This document shows, piece by piece, positions 34,243 through 40,671 of a stretch of 40,671 bases of DNA. The notes below the pieces were generated by a model. It ran no database searches. It was not told where the DNA came from and saw nothing but the letters and a program-made list of their open reading frames with translations. Made by a program: the position numbers and the translations under genes. Position 1 is the stretch's first letter. The number at the start of each line of letters is the position of its first letter. The DNA lies in assembly GCA_964538485.1 (NCBI GenBank), contig CAZIHJ010000016.1, forward strand, positions 1 to 40,671, read 5' to 3'. Source of the DNA: JBJXHC01 sp964538485. Lineage in GTDB: Bacteria; Bacteroidota; Ignavibacteria; UBA10030; UBA6906.

Positions 34243-35334
34243 ATGGCCGACAAAGTCTCCATCGCTGTACTCTTCAACCAGATTGGCGAGGAAGAGTACG
34301 AGAAAATGATCAAAAAGGCGCGCCGGGACCCCGATTTCAGCCTCGACCTTCGCTCACAGATAACAACGGTGGACGAGCAAATTGCCGTTCTGGTCAAAGC
34401 TCTTGCAGAGGCCGGATTCCGTTCCTATGCAGTGAATATCAATGACCGTTTCGACGATCTGTACCGCACTCTGACGACAAACCGACCTGACGCGGTCTTT
34501 AACCTCGTTGAGTTCTTCAACGACGACCCGCGACAGGAGTACATGGTCGCCTCGCTGTACGACCTTCTCCGCATTCCTTACACGGGAGCTTCCCCGTTCA
34601 CTCTTGCATTGTGTCAGCGCAAAGCATCAACGAAGCATTTGTTGCTCGCAAATGGTATCCGTACCCCGCGTTTCCGTGTGATGAACGAAGGGCAATTCCT
34701 GCGCAGGCATGGACTCCGTTACCCGATCATTGTGAAGCCGATACGGGAAGATGCGAGCGTTGGAATCGACAACGCCTCCGTGGTGGAGAGTTTTGATTTG
34801 ATGAGTGAGCGCGTGCACTACATCTGGAAGGAGTTCAAGCAACCGGCGCTGGTTGAGGAATATATTGATGGGCGCGAATTGCACGTGCCGATCCTCGGTA
34901 ATTATCCTCCCAAAGTCCTGCCGATTGCGGAAATGGATTTTTCGGATCTGCCGTCGCACCTCCATAATATTCTGAGCTATGATGCCAAGTGGGATCCCAA
35001 CAACGAAGCGTACCAGAAACTCCACCTTCGCTGTCCCGCTGATCTCCCGAAACGCGTTGAGAAGAAAATCCGTGAAGTGGCTCTTGCCACGTACAACACG
35101 CTCGGTTGTCGCGACTATGCGCGCATCGACTTGCGATTGACGAAACGCAATCAGCCGTATGTTCTGGAAGTCAACCCGAATCCGGATTTGTCGGAAGACG
35201 ATGTGTTTATGCAGGCAGCGAAGAAGGCTGGACTGAACAATGTGGCAGTATTGAGAAAGATCGTCGAACTGGCATTACGAAGGACGCCACGGGAGAAGAC
35301 AACGCTTCAGGCAAACGCAGCGGCATCCCTGTAG
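34243..35334 (+). CDS. D-alanine--D-alanine ligase-like ATP-grasp enzyme
   Basis: 363 residues, one of few plus-strand genes. N-terminal domain VSIAVLFNQIGEEEYEK and PDAVFNLVEFFNDDPRQEYMVASLYDLLRIPYTGASPFTLALCQRK follow the Ddl plan (F-N-L-x-E, Y-T-G-x-x-x-x-A-L-x-x-x-K). Core: YPIIVKPIREDASVGID (Lys165), ALVEEYIDGRELHVPILGN (Glu-rich omega region), and the metal site Asp296, Glu309, Asn311 in YARIDLRL and YVLEVNPNPDL. True Ddl is normally with mur genes; here it is next to a C39-like peptidase and near other amide ligases, so a role in making a small peptide is more likely than in cell wall synthesis. Its last 28 bases overlap tail-to-tail with the HEAGH membrane protein gene. Confidence 0.9.
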   Translation: MADKVSIAVLFNQIGEEEYEKMIKKARRDPDFSLDLRSQITTVDEQIAVLVKALAEAGFRSYAVNINDRFDDLYRTLTTNRPDAVFNLVEFFNDDPRQEYMVASLYDLLRIPYTGASPFTLALCQRKASTKHLLLANGIRTPRFRVMNEGQFLRRHGLRYPIIVKPIREDASVGIDNASVVESFDLMSERVHYIWKEFKQPALVEEYIDGRELHVPILGNYPPKVLPIAEMDFSDLPSHLHNILSYDAKWDPNNEAYQKLHLRCPADLPKRVEKKIREVALATYNTLGCRDYARIDLRLTKRNQPYVLEVNPNPDLSEDDVFMQAAKKAGLNNVAVLRKIVELALRRTPREKTTLQANAAASL

Positions 35335-35843
35335 TCTTTCACCGCATAATATATGCCCGCGCCAAGCGCGGCGATACAGATTGCTATACCAGTCCAGTAC
35401 ACTGTCTCACTCAGCGGCGCGGCCATCTCCATCCTACCTCCAAGCAGCCATCCCCAATCATGAATCAGCCCCTTCGCAATCAGCTTGAGCTTGCGGAATG
35501 GCGCGTCAGCAATGTAGACGCTCACATTAACCAGATTCTCCCCAAGCCAGAACCCGGGATAGACAATCTGCGAAATGTTTTGCCTCCAGGTAACAATGAG
35601 AAGGGCGAGCGGGATGAAACACTGGAAGAATGAGCCGCCGATGATGTGAATGAACATACCAAACGGGCGGAGGAACAAATGGCCTGCCTCATGAATGAAA
35701 AGGTTGATGGTATCCAGTATCCAGAGAACGAATGGCGGATGATATCCCGGAGCGGCGGGTCCGTTGGAGGTGAGAAGAAACCAAAGCAAGTAACCGAAGT
35801 AGGCAAACACAACGCACTTTGCAAGAAGGATGACCCGACTCAA
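35307..35843 (-). CDS. Membrane protein with HEAGH zinc-protease-like motif
   Basis: 178 residues from TTG at 35843, chosen because AGGAGG lies five bases upstream (a TTG one codon earlier is too close). Helices: VILLAKCVVFAYFGYLLWFLL; then ILDTINLFIHEAGHLFLRPFGMFIHIIGGSFFQCFIPLALLIVTW, with His-Glu-Ala-Gly-His embedded in the helix; and IAICIAALGAGIYYAV at the end. The H-E-x-x-H in a membrane helix followed by a Gly-Gly/Pro-containing helix recalls M50 intramembrane proteases, but the distal N-x-x-P-G-D motif is missing and NLFIHDWG-like text is all that follows. It could be a minimal or inactive member. The gene ends inside the convergent ATP-grasp gene, so its mRNA overlaps that one by at least 28 bases. 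Confidence 0.78.
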   Translation of the reverse strand: MSRVILLAKCVVFAYFGYLLWFLLTSNGPAAPGYHPPFVLWILDTINLFIHEAGHLFLRPFGMFIHIIGGSFFQCFIPLALLIVTWRQNISQIVYPGFWLGENLVNVSVYIADAPFRKLKLIAKGLIHDWGWLLGGRMEMAAPLSETVYWTGIAICIAALGAGIYYAVKDYRDAAAFA

Positions 35844-35891
35844 CAAGCCCTCCTGACATCATCACTCCAATACCCCATCCGATCAGCGCCT

Positions 35892-36389
35892 TTACTTTCT
35901 TGCAGTTTCCCTGTAAAACAAAATCAAATCCGTGCTCACCGGCTTCGCTCCCACTTGCCGCAACATGGTAATAATCTGTCCACGATGATATGATGAATGA
36001 TTGACTACATGTTGGAAGGCCTGCCAGAAAACGTGAGTAAACGTGTCGCCCTTCAACGTCTTCATGGTAAATGTTTCGCCGAGTTTCTTATCCGTCATGG
36101 TTCCGACCCATTGTGCGGTGTCGTAACCGACTTTCTCCCATACCGATTTCAAGTCGGCCAGGCCCGGCAACGCGGCCTCGGTCAGAAAGGGTTGTGGAGT
36201 ACCTTTGAATCGTTCCAGCCAGACCTTCTCCGCACCGACGGTATGCACGAGAGTGCCGCGAATACCCCCATGACTGCTCTTCATATCCTGGGCATACTGT
36301 TCCGGGGTGAGTGTTTCGACGGCTTCAAAGATCCGGTTGTTGGCCCATGCGTTGTACGCATGGAGAGTTTTGATTTCACTCAGCGTCAT
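35892..36389 (-). CDS. DinB/YfiT family protein
   Basis: 165 residues, four-helix bundle with a metal site. MTLSEIKTLHAYNAWANNRIFEAVETLTPEQ is the standard start (Y-N-x-W-A-N). The His ligands are in RGTLVHTVGAEKVWLERF and at the C-terminal QHVVNHSSYHRGQIITMLRQ (H-x-x-x-H-R-G-Q). Family members bind Ni/Zn; some are thiol transferases (bacillithiol or mycothiol S-transferase), most are uncharacterised. The ATG overlaps the stop of the STAS gene (ATGA), so the two are translated together, though no functional link is obvious. Confidence 0.9.
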   Translation of the reverse strand: MTLSEIKTLHAYNAWANNRIFEAVETLTPEQYAQDMKSSHGGIRGTLVHTVGAEKVWLERFKGTPQPFLTEAALPGLADLKSVWEKVGYDTAQWVGTMTDKKLGETFTMKTLKGDTFTHVFWQAFQHVVNHSSYHRGQIITMLRQVGAKPVSTDLILFYRETARK

Positions 36390-36745
36390 GATGCCCTTTC
36401 AGTGTGGAATGCAGCCATCGCAGCCGCACGAGTGCCGTGGACTTCGTAGACCTGATTCATTTTTGTGACGGAAAAGATCACATGCACTTCCTTGGAGAGA
36501 TTGCAGACCTTGATCTTCCAGCCCCTGCGGACATAGCTGGCGTACGTGGCCATAAAGACACCGATCGCCATGCTGTTTATGAAACGAACATTGCCAAGAT
36601 CAACAACCAGATTGCTGTGCTTCTTATCGATGATATCCTGGAAGGCCTGCCTCAACGCATCGGTTTCCTCGCCCCCGAGGAGTGGCCCCGAGATCTCAAG
36701 GAGCGCTATATCACCCTGCATTGATGCCGTAAATGTTGTTGTCAT
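36386..36745 (-). CDS. STAS-domain anti-sigma factor antagonist
   Basis: 119 residues from the ATG at 36745 (AGG eight bases upstream). Single STAS domain: DIALLEISGPLLGGEETDALRQAFQDII, NLVVDLGNVRFINSMAIGVFMATYASY (family L-V-x-D-L-x-x-V-x-F-I-x-S-x-x-x-G), KVCNLSKEVHVIFSVTKMNQVYEVH. The phosphorylatable Ser normally sits in this F-x-x-S-x-x-x-G motif and is present (INSMAIG). It would be switched by a serine kinase/phosphatase pair and bind an anti-sigma kinase; neither is in the window. It is coupled to the DinB-like gene downstream. Confidence 0.9.
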   Translation of the reverse strand: MTTTFTASMQGDIALLEISGPLLGGEETDALRQAFQDIIDKKHSNLVVDLGNVRFINSMAIGVFMATYASYVRRGWKIKVCNLSKEVHVIFSVTKMNQVYEVHGTRAAAMAAFHTERAS

Positions 36746-36888
36746 GGTATGTGCCTGAGAGAAAGTGATGTCGTATGGTTGTTGCAGTTCCGTGTGCGAC
36801 AAGAGCCCGATGAACTCTCCGTGTCAAACAAACCGGACCCCGTCGAACATCGTCATTTTTCTTGAGATTCTCAAGCTTGGATCCACAC

Positions 36889-38760
36889 TCACAGCTCACC
36901 TTCCTCCCTCTGGACGCGTTCACGCATCGAGGTGATCTTTTGCCTGCTTATCGTTATGAGGTGTTTGAATTCAACGGTTCCGCGTATGTTCTCCACCAAG
37001 GGGTCCGTTTCGGCAAAATTGAAGAAGCCGGGGTTCCTGGCGAGTGCTTCGTTCAGCCATGTGATGGCGGCGGGGATGTCCTGCCGGATCGCCGAGATGC
37101 GGGCGAGATCGTAACGGCGGTGCGCTTCTTCGCTCTGATTCTCGATTGCCTGAAGGTTCGTCCGGCGACAAAGATCAAGAATCCTGTTCCCTTCCTCGAT
37201 GTGACCGGTCTTGAGATGTGCAAACCCCAACGGTGCCAGCAATGCAAAATAATCGGGTGATCGTTCGTATACCCTCTGGTACAACACCCGCGCTTTTTCG
37301 TACTGATGAGTGTTCAGTTCAATATTGGCCGCGGCAAACGTCAGAATAAGATCCTCCGGATCAATCGCAAGGAGCGAATCCAGAAGTGACCTGGCCTTGT
37401 CGACGGAACCCCGCGCGGCGTACAATTCGGAGAGATTAGCATACGATGTGGTATAGGATGGCTGCAACTCGATCGCCTTCATGATGTTTGCCATTGAAAG
37501 ACTGTCCATCCCAAGACTGTAATATGCGGAACCCAGTTTCACGTAATCACCGATGCGCCCGGGCTGCAGACGCATTGCTTTTTTCACCAGTACAACTGCC
37601 TCATCCTGATGTCCTGTCCAGTCCAGCAACTCCCCCATATTCGAATAGACGGACGCGTAGTTCGGGTTCAATTCCAGCGCTTTACGATTCTGTTCCATCG
37701 CTCGCGTGTACCATTCACGCTGGTAATACGCCAGAGCAAGAGACTTGTATGGTTCGGGGATATCCGGATCAAGGCGAATTGCATGCTGACTGAGTGCGAT
37801 AGATGAATCAACCCACTCCTCGCCGAGTCCATATCGCTGGTAACGTTGGGCAAATGCATCCGCGAGTCCGGCAAATGCAAGGGCATACGATGAATCGAGA
37901 GCAATGGCTTTCCTGAAGAATTCTATCGCCCGTTCGTTCTCCTCCTTCAAAAGCATGTTGTAATGATCACGGCCGCGGAGATAGTACGCGTAGGCGTCAA
38001 GGTTTGTCGTTGCTTTCTTCTCAATACGTTGCTGTTCACCCGGCGAGAGTTTCGCTTTGAGAACAGCCGCAATTTCCTTTGCCACCTCCGACTGTATGGC
38101 AAAGATGTCCCTGAACTCACGATCGTACGTCTCGGCCCACACGTGTTCGTCAGTCTCCGCATTGATCAATTGCCCGACGATGCGGACCCGGTCACCCGAC
38201 CGGCGGACGCTGCCCTCGAGAATCGCCACCACCCCCAACTCCTCGGCAATTTCCCCGATGCTCATCTGGGTATTTTTGTACTTCATGACGGTCGTACGCG
38301 AGATGACCTTCAGCTCGGCGATCTTGGAAAGCTGCGTAAGAATATCCTCGGTCATGCCGTCACTAAAGTACTCATCCTCTTTACTCTCACTCATGTTCTT
38401 GAATGGTAACACGGCAATCGACTTGCCAAGTCGTTTGGGGATGGCAGAGGGCGGCGCGCTGACAACCTGATATGTAAGAATACCGGCAACAACAAGCACG
38501 AGCACGTGGAGTACGATCTCCTTTCCACGCATGCGTTGTACACCGGACTCTCCATGATACCAGGAAAAAACAAATGCACTGACGGTTCCACAGGTGAGGA
38601 TGGTGACTATCACGGGAAAGATGTGCGCGGACAATCCGTATGCATCAATAAATAACTTGACGACACCGATGATCGTCAGCGCCGAGCTGAGGTAGATCGT
38701 CATCGTCTTGCGGACGTTGCGGGCTTTCAGTTCGGAAAAGAATGTTTGAAGTCTTGACAC
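36889..38760 (-). CDS. TPR protein with TolB/FlgO-like N-terminal domain and membrane anchor
   Basis: 623 residues, start GTG at 38760 without a clear ribosome binding site. Three hydrophobic helices (residues about 20-100) anchor it in the membrane: TIYLSSALTIIGVVKLFID, IFPVIVTILTCGTVSAFVF and IVLHVLVLVVAGILTYQVV. Residues 112-245 are the domain KSIAVLPFKNMSESKEDEYFSDGMTEDILTQLSKI..., the TolB-N/FlgO-like fold found with TPR proteins and cyclase-type regulators. Residues 255-600 are about nine TPR repeats (YASVYSNMGELLDWTGHQDEA, YTTSYANLSELYAARGSVDKA, and similar). Such proteins are sensors or scaffolds; this one has no output domain, so a partner is expected. Confidence 0.88.
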   Translation of the reverse strand: MSRLQTFFSELKARNVRKTMTIYLSSALTIIGVVKLFIDAYGLSAHIFPVIVTILTCGTVSAFVFSWYHGESGVQRMRGKEIVLHVLVLVVAGILTYQVVSAPPSAIPKRLGKSIAVLPFKNMSESKEDEYFSDGMTEDILTQLSKIAELKVISRTTVMKYKNTQMSIGEIAEELGVVAILEGSVRRSGDRVRIVGQLINAETDEHVWAETYDREFRDIFAIQSEVAKEIAAVLKAKLSPGEQQRIEKKATTNLDAYAYYLRGRDHYNMLLKEENERAIEFFRKAIALDSSYALAFAGLADAFAQRYQRYGLGEEWVDSSIALSQHAIRLDPDIPEPYKSLALAYYQREWYTRAMEQNRKALELNPNYASVYSNMGELLDWTGHQDEAVVLVKKAMRLQPGRIGDYVKLGSAYYSLGMDSLSMANIMKAIELQPSYTTSYANLSELYAARGSVDKARSLLDSLLAIDPEDLILTFAAANIELNTHQYEKARVLYQRVYERSPDYFALLAPLGFAHLKTGHIEEGNRILDLCRRTNLQAIENQSEEAHRRYDLARISAIRQDIPAAITWLNEALARNPGFFNFAETDPLVENIRGTVEFKHLITISRQKITSMRERVQREEGEL

Positions 38761-38905
38761 GGCGTGGAACTCGTGCTATGTTTTCAATTTTGACTGGCTT
38801 CGGGTCTGCCCTGTTCTGCACAACCAATTTCAGGGAATCGGGAGGAAAACACAAGTGTTGGTACTGCAGGGTAGTGTCTCACCTCGACTCCACGCGATGA
38901 AAGTC

Positions 38906-38974
38906 GTCACCCTGAGCGGAGTCGAAGGGTGAAGTAAGCAGGCGCGTTTCAGGTTTCGACTACGCTCAACCTGA
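38906..38974. repeat. REP-like inverted pair
   Basis: GTCACCCTGAGCGGAGTCGAAGGGTGA (hairpin CACCCT/AGGGTG) at 38906-38932, and TCAGGTTTCGACTACGCTCAACCTGA (hairpin TCAGGTT/AACCTGA) at 38949-38974. The loops GAGCGGAGTCGA and TCGACTACGCTC are near reverse complements, so the two are oppositely oriented copies of one unit. This GAGCGGAGTCGAAGG wording is widespread as an intergenic repeat in FCB and other environmental genomes. It lies between the TPR gene and prfC. Confidence 0.7.
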
Positions 38975-38994
38975 CGAAGAGTGTGATCAGCCCG

Positions 38995-40596
38995 CTATAC
39001 CTTTATCGACAGCTTATCCGCCTTAAACTCCGACGTGAAGTGAAACTCGATTCCGGGGAAAGTCTCCTGCGCAACCTTGAGCGCCCACGCCCCATCCGCA
39101 AGATACACAGGCCGGTCGTCTCTATCATAGGCAATATGTCTCGCGCGCTGGGCCATGAAACGTTCGAATTCTTCCTTTGTGCTTGCAGTGAACCAGCACG
39201 CCTTGTAGATATTCATCGGACGGAATGCGCACGTTGCGCCGTATTCCTGCAACAGCCGGAACTGAATCACCTCAAACTGCAATTCTCCCACTGTCCCGAC
39301 GATCTTAATGTTGCCCGGCTGCTGGACAAATAACTGCGCAACACCCTCATCTGTAAGCTGTCGAACGCCCTTGTCCAGTTGCTTGGACTTGAATGGATCC
39401 TGGTTGACAATCTCCTTGAAAATCTCCGGTGAAAAACTCGGGATGCCTTTGAACTGAAAATTCTCCCCTTCGGTCAGTGTATCGCCAATCTTGAAATTTC
39501 CCGTATCGTACAGTCCCACCACGTCACCGGGCCATGCTTCGTCGACAAGGGTTTTTTCATTTGCCATGAATGTGGTCGGGCTGGCGAAGCGGAGCTCCTT
39601 CTCCAGGCGGGTATGATAGTAGAACTTGTTGCGTTCGAACCTTCCGGAACAGACGCGGCAGAATGCGATACGATTGCGATGATTGGGATCGAGGTTTGCG
39701 TGAATCTTGAAGACAAATCCACTGAACGTTTCTTCCGCCGGGTCAACTACTCTCACCGTAGTCTCACGCGGCTGCGGGGACGGTGCAATCGTTACGAAGG
39801 TCTCAAGCAGTTCCTTCACACCAAAGTTGTTGATCGCACTGCCGAAGAAGACCGGGGCAAGGTAGGCGTCACGATAGTGCCGTTCGTCAAACGGTTCGTA
39901 GACGCCGTTAATGACTCCAACATCATCCCTGAGTTTTGCAGCGGGATCCGCGCCAAGATGTTCATCAAGAAGCGGGCTGTTGATGTCATCAATGGAAACA
40001 ATGTCCTCTGATATGGTGGTCTTGTTCGATGTGAATAACTGCAATTGTTTGTCAAACAGATTATAGACACCCTGAAAGCGTGCCCCGATGCCGATGGGCC
40101 AGGTCAACGGCCGCGTATGAATGCCAAGCTCACTCTCAAGTTCATCCAGCAGACCGAACGGGTCCCGCCCTTCACGGTCGAGTTTGTTAATGAACACGAT
40201 GACCGGCGTGCTGCGCATACGACAGACTTCCATCAGCTTGCGCGTTTGCTCTTCAACACCTTTCACGCAATCAATAACAAGGATGACGCTATCCACCGCC
40301 GTGAGTGTGCGATAGGTATCTTCGGCAAAATCCTTGTGGCCGGGTGTATCGAGGATGTTGACTTTGTAGCCATTGTACTCAAAGCCCATCACGGAAGTCG
40401 CCACGGAAATGCCGCGCTGCTTTTCAATCTCCATGAAGTCCGATGTTGCGCTCTTCCTGATCTTGTTGCTCTTCACGGCTCCAGCGGTTCGGATGGCCCC
40501 ACCGAACAGGAGGAGTTTCTCCGTGAGCGTCGTCTTGCCCGCATCAGGGTGACTGATGATGCCAAATGTTCGTCGTCTATTAAGTTCGTGGTTCAT
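38995..40596 (-). CDS. prfC: Peptide chain release factor 3
   Basis: 533 residues, translational GTPase that recycles class I release factors after termination. GTPase motifs: G1 SHPDAGKTTL, the switch I region ATSDFMEIEKQRGISVATSVMGFEY, G3 DTPGHKDF, G4 FINKLDREGRDP. The RF3-specific text AIRTAGAVKSNKIRKSATSDFM near the start, and the domain II/III segments VGLYDTGNFKIGDTLTEGE and EIVNQDPFKSKQLDKGVRQL, separate it from EF-G. Length is normal. The start ATG has GGA about six bases upstream. Nothing recognisable lies between its start and the right window edge (75 bases). Confidence 0.96.
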   Translation of the reverse strand: MNHELNRRRTFGIISHPDAGKTTLTEKLLLFGGAIRTAGAVKSNKIRKSATSDFMEIEKQRGISVATSVMGFEYNGYKVNILDTPGHKDFAEDTYRTLTAVDSVILVIDCVKGVEEQTRKLMEVCRMRSTPVIVFINKLDREGRDPFGLLDELESELGIHTRPLTWPIGIGARFQGVYNLFDKQLQLFTSNKTTISEDIVSIDDINSPLLDEHLGADPAAKLRDDVGVINGVYEPFDERHYRDAYLAPVFFGSAINNFGVKELLETFVTIAPSPQPRETTVRVVDPAEETFSGFVFKIHANLDPNHRNRIAFCRVCSGRFERNKFYYHTRLEKELRFASPTTFMANEKTLVDEAWPGDVVGLYDTGNFKIGDTLTEGENFQFKGIPSFSPEIFKEIVNQDPFKSKQLDKGVRQLTDEGVAQLFVQQPGNIKIVGTVGELQFEVIQFRLLQEYGATCAFRPMNIYKACWFTASTKEEFERFMAQRARHIAYDRDDRPVYLADGAWALKVAQETFPGIEFHFTSEFKADKLSIKV

Positions 40597-40671
40597 TACA
40601 ATCCATTGGTGTCAGGAAAACGAAAGCGCGGGAACGCCGGTGTTTCAGGGCTTGGTTGCAGTTCTATGGTG

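Noticed and set aside
36858..36880. CTTGAG/CTCAAG hairpin after the STAS gene region
   Set aside because: Only six base pairs and no T-run in either direction, so not called a terminator.
36862..37260. Plus-strand frame within the TPR gene
   Set aside because: Shadow of the minus-strand TPR protein.

Overview
The window looks like one scaffold of a member of the Bacteroidota/Chlorobi (FCB) group, most likely an Ignavibacteria- or Kapabacteria-like lineage. The main reason is that three large secreted proteins (M28 peptidase, subtilisin-like protease, BNR-repeat propeller) end in the Por/type IX secretion sorting domain with the N-[YF]-P-N-P-[FY]-N-P signature, in the wording usual for those lineages. 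Other pointers are a family 5 uracil-DNA glycosylase, an M49 lipoprotein, mixed strong and weak Shine-Dalgarno sites, and roughly balanced GC. Three runs of exactly 100 N (4058-4157, 17709-17808, 25810-25909) are scaffold gaps of unknown true size. Each lies inside or at the edge of a gene.

Layout. Almost everything is on the minus strand. The exceptions are 8052-10447 (TM2-like protein and M49 peptidase) and 34243-35334 (ATP-grasp ligase). From the left: a large secreted protein running off the edge (1-2651); a small 10-Cys secreted peptide overlapping a redoxin-like membrane protein (2757-3255); uracil-DNA glycosylase and an esterase either side of gap 1; an outer-membrane protein with a terminator; and an operon of DUF2085 protein, membrane protein and amidohydrolase, read from a promoter back-to-back with that of the TM2-like gene. 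Then come the peptidases (M49, PepF, M28), an AI-2E-family permease, a hicBA toxin-antitoxin cassette, an ECF sigma/anti-sigma pair, a circularly permuted ATP-grasp-like protein, and the two very large type IX-secreted proteins.

From 34087 down to 25375 there is a long co-directional run: C39-like peptidase, membrane adenylate cyclase-like protein, glycosyltransferase, WecE-like aminotransferase, DUF1684 lipoprotein, ATP-grasp ligase, GCS2-type carboxylate-amine ligase and M29 aminopeptidase. A second ATP-grasp (D-Ala-D-Ala ligase-like) is divergent from the C39 gene. The right end holds an HEAGH membrane protein, DinB and STAS proteins, a TPR protein with a TolB/FlgO-like domain, a REP-like inverted pair, and prfC.

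How the genes may work together. The most interesting set is 25375-28390 plus 33227-35334: amide-bond-forming enzymes interleaved with peptidases, which suggests synthesis and turnover of a small peptide or peptide-tagged metabolite. The rest is peptide scavenging, secretion and regulation. No rRNA, tRNA, CRISPR array, transposase or phage gene was recognised. No gene-free stretch exceeds 300 bases; the longest (28391-28628, 38761-38994, 14704-14936) hold only the short elements listed.
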